From Acidobacteriota bacterium (GTDB lineage: Bacteria; Acidobacteriota; Holophagae; Acanthopleuribacterales; Acanthopleuribacteraceae), in assembly GCA_020439745.1 (NCBI GenBank), contig JAGQSC010000009.1:124001-188000 (forward strand): DNA of 64,000 nucleotides, in the 5' to 3' direction. Each line of letters begins with the position of its first letter. Within the stretch, counting starts at the first letter, position 1. The notes beneath the pieces were generated by a model. It did no database searches, was not told where the DNA came from, and saw only the letters and a program-made list of their open reading frames with translations. A program made the translations under genes and the position numbers. Shown piece by piece: positions 36,308 to 45,997 of this stretch.

Positions 36308-38026
36308 CATGGCTTCGGCCTCGATCTCATTGGACCATCCCGACGATTCCGCTCGCAAGTAGACCGTCCCTTCGGCCTCTGAAACAGGCGCTTCCACCGT
36401 CAGATTACGTAGGAAATTCACCGGAAGTCCCGATATGTAGTAGCTAGACGACACCGACTTCTCGGATCCCGGCTGTTCGAACAGGGTCAAAGTATAGTTC
36501 CCGTCAAAAGCGTTACGAGGCACGGTTAACACAAACGAGCCATCCGTCAGTTCACCCCCACTTGTGCCAATGGTGGCCTGGGCTTTTGCTGTTGAGCCTG
36601 GCGGAATTTGGGGGAAGAAGGCACTACCGTTACCGATGGAAGGTTCAGAGGCATTGTTGAAGACGAAAGAAACTCCGGTCAGCGGTTCGCTAGATTGCGC
36701 CACCATGTAGGAATTAACAAGGTCGTCCAACAAGCTGTTCGCCACGGCTGCAAACGGTTGAAACGGAGGTACGTTCGTCAAGGTCGACTGACCGGTCACT
36801 GTCCCATCCAGTCCATAAAAATACAGCGCGACATCGGAGGATTTGCGCCCCACATTCACCACGACCGGTGCCGATGTAAGTCCATCTGTGACAGGCAGGT
36901 ACGAAAGGAAAAGGTTGGGACCGACTTCGGGCGAGAATTGACCCTGGGGTGGAAGGCGAATCGCATTGCCTTGAGAGGGTGATCTGCCTGAAACAGTCTC
37001 CAAATTGTTGGTCACCCAAGCACCATACATATCCGAATGCGGCATGGTGACGGTCACCGAGAATCCACTCCCCTGTCCCAAGGGCGAAAACAAATCACTG
37101 GCAAACGCCTCCAAGAAGCCAAAGGGCGGAATCGCGCGTTCTGCTGAAGCTTCACTGCCATCGGCCCGCCTGGCCGTGAGCCGAACCGTGCTTTCTTCAT
37201 CGCGAAGGTTGTTTACGACCACGATGGACTCATATTGGGCGTTGCTTGAAACCCAAGGCATCAACAAACGATCACTTTGGTCACCACGAATACTCACGGC
37301 ATTGCCAATGGAAGGTTCGGCGGCTAGGTTGAAGACGAACGCTACGCCCGTGATGTTTCCTTCGGCAGAGGCCTGCACCATGAGATTGTCTTGTGAGTCA
37401 TCAACCAACGCATTCACCACGGCTGCAAACGGGCGATTGGTTTCAAGCTGTGGGAGCAAGGTAGAGCCCACTTCAAGACCTTGTGGATTCAAGAATCTCA
37501 ATGTCACGTCCAAAGGCTGAGGGTCAACATTTACCACCACCAATGCGGACGTCAGCCCCTGCGTCACGGGCAGGTAGGCGTACAGTAAATCTTGACCCAC
37601 AAACGGGGATCCGCCTAGCGAGAGATCGTCGATCCGCACAGCTTTGCCCTGAGACGGCGAGCGACCCGAACCTGCCAGCAAATTGTTGGTGACCCATCCA
37701 CCATGCAACTCTGCAGAATCTGAGGATGCAATCACTGCGAATCCACTACCGTCGCCAAATGATGGGAACAGCGTTTCTGGCGGCGATTCAAACAAGCCAA
37801 ACGGAGGAATGGTTATCTGGGTCGGTCCCGCGTCGCTGACACCCGTTCCGTTGAGGGCCCGATGAGCGGTCAAGGTGACTGCAGCTGGCTCGGCGCCCAT
37901 GTTGTGGATGAAGATGATCGAAGCAAACTGCGCATTCTTGGAAACCCAGGGAAAAACGAGCTTCGTGCCGTCCTGGGCCAGACTGAATACAAAACAACTC
38001 GCCGCCAAGATTGCTCTGGCTACCAT
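36305..38026 (-). CDS. Secreted protein with two PWVS modules and a ZU5-like domain
   Basis: ATG 38026 follows GGGAGGA and starts a good signal peptide (MVARAILAASCFVFSLAQ); 573 residues. Two tandem modules of about 230 residues follow (about 25-250 and 256-470). They share FPWVSKNAQ/MPWVSSNAQ, IPPFG, WVTNNL, SGRSPSQG, YLPVT.GLTSA, PFAAV.N.L.DD and FVFN...EPSIGN. The last 100 residues (from about 473) resemble a ZU5-like beta domain (TIGTSGGELTDGSFVLTVP). The protein ends at an in-frame ATG-TGA directly before the metallopeptidase frame. I do not recognise the module as a named domain. A role in surface binding or in carrying the protease is inferred. Confidence 0.85.
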   Translation of the reverse strand: MVARAILAASCFVFSLAQDGTKLVFPWVSKNAQFASIIFIHNMGAEPAAVTLTAHRALNGTGVSDAGPTQITIPPFGLFESPPETLFPSFGDGSGFAVIASSDSAELHGGWVTNNLLAGSGRSPSQGKAVRIDDLSLGGSPFVGQDLLYAYLPVTQGLTSALVVVNVDPQPLDVTLRFLNPQGLEVGSTLLPQLETNRPFAAVVNALVDDSQDNLMVQASAEGNITGVAFVFNLAAEPSIGNAVSIRGDQSDRLLMPWVSSNAQYESIVVVNNLRDEESTVRLTARRADGSEASAERAIPPFGFLEAFASDLFSPLGQGSGFSVTVTMPHSDMYGAWVTNNLETVSGRSPSQGNAIRLPPQGQFSPEVGPNLFLSYLPVTDGLTSAPVVVNVGRKSSDVALYFYGLDGTVTGQSTLTNVPPFQPFAAVANSLLDDLVNSYMVAQSSEPLTGVSFVFNNASEPSIGNGSAFFPQIPPGSTAKAQATIGTSGGELTDGSFVLTVPRNAFDGNYTLTLFEQPGSEKSVSSSYYISGLPVNFLRNLTVEAPVSEAEGTVYLRAESSGWSNEIEAEAM

Positions 38027-38187
38027 TCGTCCTCCCGGTTTGCTTGCCTTGCATTCAAACATGGGTTCCAATCCGGATTAACGTCAACCTAAGAAAAGCG
38101 GATCGTGTTAACTTTCTATTTGGTCACGGCAATTCGACTGGGGCTCAAGGCATGAGAAAATCTCACCGACAACATCGAAGAATTGCG

Positions 38188-39057
38188 ATGACCAATATAG
38201 GAGAATATTTCAAACTGCATCAATTCAAGACACGAAGAAAAACTGCATGGCCTGAGCGCGTAGCCACCGTGATCGGCGGGTTGCTGATCATGCTGTTTGG
38301 CATCGGATTGACGTTGCCGTTCTTCTTGACGCTCGAACAGCCCAAATTCACATGGGCAGTCATCCTCATTCTAGTCCCGATATGGTTCTTAACACTTTTT
38401 GGCGTCAATTGGTTCATTCAAGGAATCCGTGGAGAATCGCGCCATCAGGGTCCTTTTTATGCCGTTCTAGGGTATTTTCAACAATTTCGTCCGGGCACCA
38501 TCGCGGCAGCTATTCCAGTAACGATTGTCACTGTTTACCTAATCACTATCCTACTTGATGATGGGCCAGGCCAAGACTTGGCGATCTCTTTAATCATCTT
38601 CTGGTTCATAGTCATTGGCTCCATTACATTTCACGAGTTGGGACATGCGCTAGCTGCCATCTATTTGGGACTCAAAATCTGGCGTGTCACGATTGGACCC
38701 CTGGCATTGACAAGGGGACGGCAAGACTGGCGCCAGTCTCTTTCGGATCAGTGGATCTCCATCTTTGGCGGTTGCGTGGAAGTCGCCTACCAGCATATAC
38801 CGCCCAAATCACGTTTATTATTTGCGGCCGGTGGTCCCATAGCCACTGCGATTTTGATGTTGGCGACGTCCACGCTGCAACATGGAAACTTGGTTCATTC
38901 GACGGAATGGAAACAGATACTCGACCATTTTTTTACCCTCAATCTAGTCACCTTATTGTTTAACCTCATTCCTAGCCACAACAACTTCAGTTCCATGGCT
39001 ACAGATGGCCGTCTCATACTCGACGCACTTTCAGCCATGCGCAAAAGACGGCTTTGA
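38188..39057 (+). CDS. Membrane-bound M50-family (site-2-protease-like) metalloprotease
   Basis: ATG 38188 gives 289 residues; an in-frame ATG at 38152 would add a charged leader and is possible. About five to six membrane helices are visible (30-48, 54-75, 107-124, 131-147, 200-235, 250-262). The zinc motif is HELGH, with His149, Glu150 and His153 inside a helix, and the second conserved segment is FNLIPSHNNFSSMATDG near 257-273 (NxxP...DG). GGP near 220 is also family-like. M50 enzymes cut substrates inside the membrane, for example anti-sigma factors, but others process unknown targets. No obvious partner is encoded next to it. Confidence 0.82.
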   Translation: MTNIGEYFKLHQFKTRRKTAWPERVATVIGGLLIMLFGIGLTLPFFLTLEQPKFTWAVILILVPIWFLTLFGVNWFIQGIRGESRHQGPFYAVLGYFQQFRPGTIAAAIPVTIVTVYLITILLDDGPGQDLAISLIIFWFIVIGSITFHELGHALAAIYLGLKIWRVTIGPLALTRGRQDWRQSLSDQWISIFGGCVEVAYQHIPPKSRLLFAAGGPIATAILMLATSTLQHGNLVHSTEWKQILDHFFTLNLVTLLFNLIPSHNNFSSMATDGRLILDALSAMRKRRL

Positions 39058-39321
39058 AAGGCGAATGGGTCGGCGTTCTATCGATCAAGTCCGGCGTTTT
39101 GGCTCAATCACCCGCAGACGGGTCTGAAACTCAACACCGTGCCAAAATTACGACCAGTAGGCACAAACTTCGGCTGATCAACTGACACTCCCAAGATCGA
39201 TGCTGAGTAAAGAAATTCTTAACCGGCGAAAAACAGCGAGAACCGTGAGCTTGAAACCGAAAATTTCCACACATTCTTGATCTGGATGGTACAATTCATG
39301 TTTTTCATCGAGGGGGATTAA

Positions 39322-40143
39322 GTGATCTATTTTTGGGGCACGAAAACCGTCCATCGCAAACAGGGATACGCAGCAGATTTGTGTCCAATCTGTCGCGGGG
39401 CTCGGCCATTTCAAATATTTGCCGTTAAACATGTGGCACATTTCAATTTCATTCCCTTGGGGACTGGGAAAACTGTCGCCCACATAGCAAAATGCATGGA
39501 TTGTGGTATTCGACTTGGTGTTGAGTTAGAAGAATATGCCAATCTACAGAAAACGAAGCCACATGACATTGGCAGTTTGATTGCAAACACAAGACCTTAT
39601 CTGGTGCAAGATTATCAGGATCGTTTGGAGATAGAACGACTGATCAAGAATAGGAAGTTGTCAGAAATCGACGCCGAAACGCGATCTCAATTACTCTGGG
39701 AACCGTTTCAACTCATTGAACCTTGGTTCCTTAATCGGTATGAAGAAACAAAAATAGACAAACCAACGGGAATAGGTTGCTTAGGTACCCTGGCTTTGAC
39801 ATGTTTCTTCCTGTTTATTTTGGACATAAAGCCTGGGAGTCTTAGCGCAAAAATTGCCGTCGGGTTGGTATGTACAGGGTTTTTGTACACAATCATTTCT
39901 GGCATCACTGCGAATGGTAGGCATATCAAGACTTGGATTTATCCAACACTCGCTCGTTCCTTACGTCCCCTACTCCCAACGATTCTCGAGCTCCAAAGGA
40001 TCTTAGACAAACTCTCCCGCGATGTGTCCAGGCACTTCAGAAAGATCAAAGCAGACAAAATCATGGAACATATACATGCTCCCACGCAGAGGACTGAAAC
40101 GCTGGACGCAAGACTAACCAAAGACGTGAACCAATTGCATTGA
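39322..40143 (+). CDS. Zinc-ribbon membrane protein of unknown function
   Basis: GTG 39322 follows GAGGGGG at seven to eight bases. The 273-residue product begins with a zinc-ribbon pattern, CPIC (about 21-24) and CMDC (about 58-61), of the type used by small nucleic-acid- or metal-binding ribbons. Two membrane helices follow (about 153-170 and 178-195), and a helical, charged C-terminal tail of about 75 residues ends the protein. The N-terminal ribbon resembles those in bacterial zinc-ribbon/TM proteins of unknown role. A function cannot be named. It is alone on its transcript, between the M50 protease and a damaged gene. Confidence 0.65.
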   Translation: MIYFWGTKTVHRKQGYAADLCPICRGARPFQIFAVKHVAHFNFIPLGTGKTVAHIAKCMDCGIRLGVELEEYANLQKTKPHDIGSLIANTRPYLVQDYQDRLEIERLIKNRKLSEIDAETRSQLLWEPFQLIEPWFLNRYEETKIDKPTGIGCLGTLALTCFFLFILDIKPGSLSAKIAVGLVCTGFLYTIISGITANGRHIKTWIYPTLARSLRPLLPTILELQRILDKLSRDVSRHFRKIKADKIMEHIHAPTQRTETLDARLTKDVNQLH

Positions 40144-40447
40144 GAATCCGACCCCAATTGACCACAATCGTTGAGCCCAGCCCGATCAAATTCGCGAACG
40201 AGTATTTCGACCCATAACCCAATCTTCAACATCGTAAGTACTCTTGCCATCTCCTTTTCGACACCGCGAATTACGTTTTTTGGATCTAGTATTTCCGGAA
40301 TTGGTGTTCATTCGTGTGAATCGGTTCTTCAAGATCTGCTGGTGATACGTCTCTAACGTGATGTGTTCCGAGTTAATCCTTTCTAGAATGGTGAGATTCT
40401 TGCTCTTTTGGCCCTTGCTTCCAATTTGTGAGTAAAAGGAGACCGCT
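40144..40447. other. Gap between the zinc-ribbon gene and the damaged module gene
   Basis: A 304-base gap. It contains AAGGAG just before the TTG start at 40448 but no clear promoter, terminator, tRNA or repeat. The low-scoring frames in it carry no recognisable domain. Confidence 0.4.
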
Positions 40448-41134
40448 TTGCTTTTGTATGCTTGGGTTCCTTGCCTGTTACTGTTTCAGGAGACGTTGTA
40501 TGAACAGCGACCTATAGCGGGACTCGGAGCTGTCCAATCCACGAGTCAGGTGATCGACGGTGAACTCAGGCATTGGTCTTTGGCAGCAGATGACTTCTTG
40601 GTGCCGCCTAACGAACGCTGGGCCATTGAAGCCGTGACGTTCGAAGGAGGTGAAGTAGATTGCCCACCAAGGACTGGCCGACGAATGTCTATCTTTTTGA
40701 GGATGACCTGGGAAAGCCAGGACGTTTGCTCGTTCATTTTTCGGAACTTGTATCGTCCGAACTGCCACGACCTGTTCACATGGGAACCGGCACGTACAGG
40801 ATCGGTGTCAAGTACACATTCCAAACGCAATTTTCAATTGATGGGTTCAGGATTGGATCCACTCCCCCACCGGCAAGTGTTACCTTGGGTCGCCAGCAAT
40901 GAACGCTATCGCACCGTTATCCAGATTTGGAACCCAACTGAAGATGCTCAGACGTTAGTGCTGCAAGCCAGGACCCATAATGGAGGCGACTCCCTTGAGA
41001 CGACGTTTCAGGCCGGGGCATGTGAGATGGTGGAAGACATCTTTGACATTCATGAGCCAGCCTATCTCGTTCTTCCGCATCAAGCACTCCGTTTCTTAGG
41101 ATACAGGCCATGCCCTCAAAAAATCACGCCATAA
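40448..41134 (+). pseudogene. Frameshifted secreted protein with a partial PWVS module
   Basis: A TTG start 40448 (AAGGAG upstream) opens a signal peptide (MLLYAWVPCLLLFQ) and a segment ADDFLVPPNERWAIEAVTFEG typical of secreted beta proteins. Around 40655 the sensible frame moves by one base: NVYLFEDDLGKPG, MGTGTYRIGVKY and FSIDGFRIGS lie in the other frame (about 40657-40868). At a CCCCC run near 40872 the first frame becomes sensible again (LPWVASNERY ...), a partial PWVS module. So the annotated 228-residue frame has a nonsense middle between two compensating one-base shifts. Sequencing indels or real decay are both possible; intact, it would be another module protein. Confidence 0.6.
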
Positions 41135-41333
41135 GCATATCTCGACCTTCGTCAAGTATGGGGCTTATGCATTTAGTGAGGTAGCTGCATCTGTCGGTCG
41201 GCCAATAGGAGTGCGGTTACTTCTGTCTCATAAATATGTGACCATTGTGATGGAAAGAATTTCACGGACAACCTATATCCAATAGAAACAAATCGATTAC
41301 CGCCTGCAAAAATCGGTAGTCTAGGGGTTTGAT

Positions 41334-42191
41334 ATGAGTAGGATTGAAGTTTCGACAATCGGTCAGTTCCAAAAAGTCTATCGTCAATTGAAAAAACATC
41401 ACATCCTGGATCGGACGAAGGTGGTCTTTTGCGAAGGGGATTCTTGGTTTTCAACGCCCCTCTCTATGAATATCCTCGATTGGCTCGTATTTGAGCTGCC
41501 AGGTGGCGATTCACCTTACAAACCAGTTTTTGGTGGCGGTGGCCTTTTCCTCAGAAAAGAAAACAGTGGGGATTTGGCGATCGACATGTTCTCCAAAACG
41601 AAAGTCAAGTCGCTCGTACGATGGTACAAGGCCTTCGAATTTGATGTGGTCCTTTTGAGTGGCGGTGGCAACGATTTTGTCGACGAATTTTTGAGGAGGC
41701 TGTTTTCAGGACGTCATGAAATGTCGGTGGACGATGCCTTCCAACATGTCATCGACTCGGGACGGTTCGAGCAAGTGCTTAAGGCCTATTCTCATGTGCT
41801 CAGTGAATTTGCCCGCGTGCGTTCGAAGCCTATCATTGCCCATGGTTATGACTATCCAAGGCTCTTGGGAAAGAAAGCGAACTTGACTCTGGAAAACATT
41901 GGGCTGATTGCCATCTTTAAGAAAGAAATAGGTGCATGGATCCAGCAACATATCCAGGTGGTATTGCCCAATAAGAATGACCAACTGGTCTTTGTCAAAC
42001 GGCTCATCGACGGTTTCTATGACCGCGTGTTGGCCGTACTCAAGCAGAAACACCCCAATTTCTCATATGTCGATTTTCGCCGTACACTGGACAAAGATGA
42101 ATACTGGCATGACGAAATGCACCCCACAAGCGAGGGCTTCCAGATCCTGGCGCACAAAATGAACGCGCACATCAACCAAATCCTAAATTAG
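41334..42191 (+). CDS. SGNH/GDSL-type hydrolase, cytosolic
   Basis: The 285-residue product has the SGNH order: GDSW with nucleophile Ser37, a Gly-rich GGGND (112-114 GND), and Asp260-x-x-His263 in WHDEMHPTSEGF. These are the four blocks of the SGNH hydrolase superfamily, which includes esterases, lipases and acetylhydrolases. There is no signal peptide, so it acts inside the cell. The variant with CEGDSW and HPTSEG is seen in small bacterial hydrolases of unknown substrate. It ends nine bases inside the convergent small frame at 42183-42401. Confidence 0.85.
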   Translation: MSRIEVSTIGQFQKVYRQLKKHHILDRTKVVFCEGDSWFSTPLSMNILDWLVFELPGGDSPYKPVFGGGGLFLRKENSGDLAIDMFSKTKVKSLVRWYKAFEFDVVLLSGGGNDFVDEFLRRLFSGRHEMSVDDAFQHVIDSGRFEQVLKAYSHVLSEFARVRSKPIIAHGYDYPRLLGKKANLTLENIGLIAIFKKEIGAWIQQHIQVVLPNKNDQLVFVKRLIDGFYDRVLAVLKQKHPNFSYVDFRRTLDKDEYWHDEMHPTSEGFQILAHKMNAHINQILN

Positions 42192-42401
42192 CCTAGGTGG
42201 CGTGCGAAACGGAGAAAGCCTCAAAACTTCAAACACCAGTCTCTCGAAATCAGCAAGCGGATGATTCAGTGTCTTCATAGCGTTTTCAATGCAAATATCA
42301 ATACTCACGTGCAAGCACCCCCGGCTTAAGAGATAGGCTCCTCCCAAGGCTGGCAGGACAAGAGGGGCATCATTCTTCGCTCTATCAGGAAATTTTTTCA
42401 A
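42183..42401 (-). CDS. Small protein of unknown function (doubtful)
   Basis: A 72-residue frame starting at TTG 42401, which overlaps the stop of the PDZ gene (TTGA). It contains a short Cys/Ile-rich segment and no known motif, and its end overlaps the convergent SGNH gene. It may simply be a chance frame at the 3' end of the efflux operon. Confidence 0.25.
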   Translation of the reverse strand: MKKFPDRAKNDAPLVLPALGGAYLLSRGCLHVSIDICIENAMKTLNHPLADFERLVFEVLRLSPFRTPPRLI

Positions 42402-42889
42402 GGTAACAGGTAGTTTCGTTCGATTTCGACTGCATGAGTTGCTTGGGCACGCCTGATTTTGAGCGTCACTTTGGAATAGACAGGGCCCTGGACCTCTGAT
42501 TGAAAACAGTTCATGGCCAGACCCAATGGCTGTACGGGTCCCAAACCAGCCACCGAGACGATTAAATCGCCCTCTTTCAGGCCTGCCTTTTCAGCCCCGA
42601 ACCCAGGCAATACCGCCTTCACCAGGAGCCCTTCTTGGGTGGCCTTCACCTGAACCCCGATACCCGCAATCGGTGTTGTATAGTCCAGCGTCTCGGGGAA
42701 CTGTTTCAAAGCCAGCTTTTCCCAAAGTTTGATTTCGTTTGGTGATGCGCTTGTCGGAAAGGGCTTTTGCAGGTACCGCAGACTGAGCTTATTGAGTTGA
42801 CCGGCAAGAACACGGGTAAAGGTTTCGTCGGTCTCATTGCACCAGCTTGCCATGGCACGGGGCAAAAATCGTCGCGGTGCGGTCTCCAA
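42398..42889 (-). CDS. PDZ-domain protein at the end of the efflux operon
   Basis: A 163-residue frame (TTG 42889; ATG 42853 also possible, neither with a good ribosome-binding site). Residues 75-150 fit a PDZ domain: GIGVQVKATQEGLLVKAVLP, GAEKAGLKEGDLIVSVAG and a final beta strand. There is no signal peptide or membrane helix. The N-terminal part may be damaged: a GTG frame at 42921 encodes MTLFERNLIL in another phase and reads well into LETAPRRFLPRA if one base is added near 42890. The gene lies 53 bases after the RND pump stop on the same strand, so it is probably cotranscribed. Confidence 0.7.
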   Translation of the reverse strand: METAPRRFLPRAMASWCNETDETFTRVLAGQLNKLSLRYLQKPFPTSASPNEIKLWEKLALKQFPETLDYTTPIAGIGVQVKATQEGLLVKAVLPGFGAEKAGLKEGDLIVSVAGLGPVQPLGLAMNCFQSEVQGPVYSKVTLKIRRAQATHAVEIERNYLLP

Positions 42890-42942
42890 CAGAGGATCAA
42901 ATTGCGTTCAAAGAGGGTCACGTTTTATTGATTGGCCATTGC

Positions 42943-45900
42943 TTATTCAGGTTCCATGCGCACCCGGAACAACAGACAGTAAAACAGGGGTACCACCCCA
43001 AGTGTGAGCACCGTGGCGAAAGCGAGACCGAAGATGATGGTGACCGCCATAGGTTCGAAAAGCGGCCCGCCCCCCATCCACAGAGGTATCAGACCCACTA
43101 ACGTGGTGATGGTCGTCAAGAGAATGGGGCGCAGACGGCGTTGTGCCGATTCAATGATGGCTGCCGACGGACTGAGTCCGTTCTCATCGATTTCAATGCG
43201 GATGCGGTCGATCAATACAATGGCGTTGTTGATCACGATCCCGGAAAGTGCGATCACACCCAGAAAAGCCATAAACCCCAAGGATTGTCCAGTTAACAAC
43301 ATCCCAATCACCACACCGATGATGCCCAACGGCAACGTGGCTAGTATGATCACGGGCCGCCGAAATGAATTGAACTGACCAACCAAAAGCAAGATGATGA
43401 TCATGCCGGCAACGGGCAGTTGTTCCATGATCGATTGGTTGGAATCACCCGATGTCTCGTATTCACCGCCTATTTCATAACGGTAACCCGGTGGCCACTG
43501 TTGTGACTGCAACCACGGAATGAGTTGGGACTCAACATCAGCCGCTGCGGCGTCCGGCCGTAATTTGGAAGACACCGTCACAGTACGTAAACGGTTGTAT
43601 CGCCTTATCTGAGGTGCCTCCCAGATCAATTGGATATCGGCAATTTGCGCCAAAGGGACTGAACGACCCGTCGCTTGCGCGTACATGTTGAGTTGTTCCA
43701 GTTTGTTGAGATCGGTGCGGTCGGCTTCCACCGAGCGCAACACGACAGGTATCACTTGGTCCTCTTCACGGAACTGCGTCGTTTCGATGCCACTTAATGC
43801 GGTTTGCAAAGATATCGCGATATCCTGGCTTGTCAGACCAGCTCGACGTGCTTGTGCCTGATTGATGCGAACCACCATTTTCTTGGTGCGCAGGCCCCAG
43901 TCGTCGTCGATGTTCACCGTTCCTTCGATCTGCCTAAGTTTTGCCTTGATGCTTTCCGCGAGATCAAATAGTTGCTCGGATTCGCGGCCCGAAACGCGCA
44001 CTTCGATAGGACTGTTGATAACTGGCCCTTTAGGCAACGCCTGACCGGTCACTTTGGCGTCAGGTAAGGATGTGGCGCAGAATGATTGGATCCTTTCGAT
44101 CACATCTGGAATCGCTCGGTGATCGTTTACATTGACAATGAAATAACCGAGTTCGGGCGTGGGCGGATCTGGTGCATAGGATAGAAAAAACCTCGGCGCG
44201 CCCTCCCCCACATAGGATGACCAATTGGTGACGGCACCGCCGTCTGTCGCCAATTCCCGGCGAATGAAATCATTCAACTTACGCACCTGTCGACCGGTTT
44301 CTTCAATAGCTGTGCCACCTGCCAGTTCCAACTTAATGGTAAAGACCGGTTCGTCTGAGGCGGGAAAAAAACTGACTGGTATGTATTTGAAGCCTTGTAT
44401 CGACAAAAAGAACAAACCCGCCACGCCTAGTAAAGAAACTGCGGGGCGACGCAACACCAACAACAGTGTCTTACGATAGATGCGATAGAAACGCGTATCG
44501 AACGATTCGGCACCCGCAGTGACCCTTAACGACGATGCACACAGCAGAGGAATCAGGGTTATCGCAATGACCCATGAACTCAGCAATGCAATGGTTACGA
44601 CCTTGAATAATGAAGCGGTGTATTCACCAGTCGTTGATTTGGCCAGAAAGATAGGCAGAAAAGCAGCAGCCGTCGTCAACGACGACGTCAGCAGCGGAAT
44701 CTTGAGTTCATTGGCTGAGTCAACAGCTGCAGTCACAGGGTCCTTCCCCGCTCCCATCTGAACCAGACATGACTCCGACATCACAATGGCGTTATCCACT
44801 AACAGACCCAACGCGATGATCAATGCTGCCAGCGAGATCTGATCCAACCCAATATCAAACACACGCATCAAGAGAAACGTCATCAGGATCGTGCTTGGGA
44901 TCAACGTCGCAACTACCAACCCTGTCCTGAGTCCAAGGAAGATGATCATCGACAACATCACCACGAGCACGGCTTGCAACAGATTACCGGTGAATCCCGA
45001 GATGATCTTTTGGACCGAACCCGGTTCAAAAGACACAATGTCAAAATTGACGCCGATGGGGTACACGCTCTGCAAGTGGCGGATGGTTTCTTTGACACCT
45101 GTTCCCAAGTCAATGATATTCCCGCCTGAACGTAAAGAAACAGCCAGTGCCAGAGCCTGTTCTCCCGAAGAATACATGGCGCGACTAGGTGGATCCACAT
45201 AGCCTCGCTTCACTTGGACCAGGTCTTTCAGGGATACCAAGTCTCGACGGCCCGGTAAGGCAATGATCGTGTTCTCGATGTCCTCGATGCGCTCATAGTT
45301 ACCCGTAGGTTCCAAGAAGATCCGCTCCAACCCCACCTGAATGGAACCACCCGGGATCAGAATATTCTGAGCCGCAAGAATCTGTTGCAATTGGATCGGT
45401 GACAGGTTCCACTCTCCGAGTCGCGCCGTACTGAACTCCAGAAAGACACGCTCTTCCTGTGCGCCCACCAAATCGACCTTGGCCACATTCTCAAGCAGCA
45501 GAAGTTCGTCGCGCGATGCGTCGGCAACCTCCTTCAACTCCGCATAAGAATAACCGTCGCCTGTAATCGTGATGATGGTGCCAAATACGTCGCCATACTC
45601 GTCGTTCACAAATGGACCGATCACACCCTCTGGTAGATCTGAAGCCGCACGCTGCACTTTTCGGCGCAGGCTGTCCCAGATAGGTCGCATGACGCGTTCA
45701 CTTTCTTTGATGTTCACCGTGATGATCGATACGCCTGTCTTGGATTTGCTCACCACCGTATCCAGTTCCGGCATTTCCTGGATTGCCTTTTCCAACGGTT
45801 CCGTGATGAGGTTCTCGACGCGTTCTGGGCTGGCACCTGGCAGTATGGTCTGAACCAATGCACTTCGGATGATGAATCCCGGATCCTGACTCCGAGGCAT

Positions 45901-45993
45901 GGACATGTAGGACAGATATCCCCCGATACACACCAAAGCCATGACGGTAATCGTGACCCTGTTCTTTTCAATGGCTGTGCGCGTGATGTCCAT
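42943..45993 (-). CDS. RND-family efflux pump (inner-membrane permease)
   Basis: The 1016-residue product is full length for an AcrB-type proton-driven transporter: 12 membrane helices (first IEKNRVTITVMALVCIGGYL), two large periplasmic loops with PGASPERVENLITEPLE, the SMIIFLGLRTGLVVATLIP segment, and the helix-4 region ALIIALGLLVDNAIVMSE with the proton-relay Asp. The second half repeats the pattern (VIALSGIVINNAIVLIDRIR). No Asp-Asp pair as in AcrB is seen in helix 4 (one Asp only: GLLVDNAIV), so it fits the heavy-metal or HAE-like group of uncertain substrate. It starts five bases after the adaptor stop. Confidence 0.95.
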   Translation of the reverse strand: MDITRTAIEKNRVTITVMALVCIGGYLSYMSMPRSQDPGFIIRSALVQTILPGASPERVENLITEPLEKAIQEMPELDTVVSKSKTGVSIITVNIKESERVMRPIWDSLRRKVQRAASDLPEGVIGPFVNDEYGDVFGTIITITGDGYSYAELKEVADASRDELLLLENVAKVDLVGAQEERVFLEFSTARLGEWNLSPIQLQQILAAQNILIPGGSIQVGLERIFLEPTGNYERIEDIENTIIALPGRRDLVSLKDLVQVKRGYVDPPSRAMYSSGEQALALAVSLRSGGNIIDLGTGVKETIRHLQSVYPIGVNFDIVSFEPGSVQKIISGFTGNLLQAVLVVMLSMIIFLGLRTGLVVATLIPSTILMTFLLMRVFDIGLDQISLAALIIALGLLVDNAIVMSESCLVQMGAGKDPVTAAVDSANELKIPLLTSSLTTAAAFLPIFLAKSTTGEYTASLFKVVTIALLSSWVIAITLIPLLCASSLRVTAGAESFDTRFYRIYRKTLLLVLRRPAVSLLGVAGLFFLSIQGFKYIPVSFFPASDEPVFTIKLELAGGTAIEETGRQVRKLNDFIRRELATDGGAVTNWSSYVGEGAPRFFLSYAPDPPTPELGYFIVNVNDHRAIPDVIERIQSFCATSLPDAKVTGQALPKGPVINSPIEVRVSGRESEQLFDLAESIKAKLRQIEGTVNIDDDWGLRTKKMVVRINQAQARRAGLTSQDIAISLQTALSGIETTQFREEDQVIPVVLRSVEADRTDLNKLEQLNMYAQATGRSVPLAQIADIQLIWEAPQIRRYNRLRTVTVSSKLRPDAAAADVESQLIPWLQSQQWPPGYRYEIGGEYETSGDSNQSIMEQLPVAGMIIILLLVGQFNSFRRPVIILATLPLGIIGVVIGMLLTGQSLGFMAFLGVIALSGIVINNAIVLIDRIRIEIDENGLSPSAAIIESAQRRLRPILLTTITTLVGLIPLWMGGGPLFEPMAVTIIFGLAFATVLTLGVVPLFYCLLFRVRMEPE

Positions 45994-45997
45994 GAGA

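Noticed and set aside
36302-36310. TGA as a selenocysteine codon
   Set aside because: The stop lies at a domain border without a Cys-type active site, and I see no hairpin after it resembling a bacterial SECIS.
41872-41890. Unusual Lys/Gly run in the SGNH protein
   Set aside because: It is a normal surface loop of the enzyme, not a fusion or frameshift.
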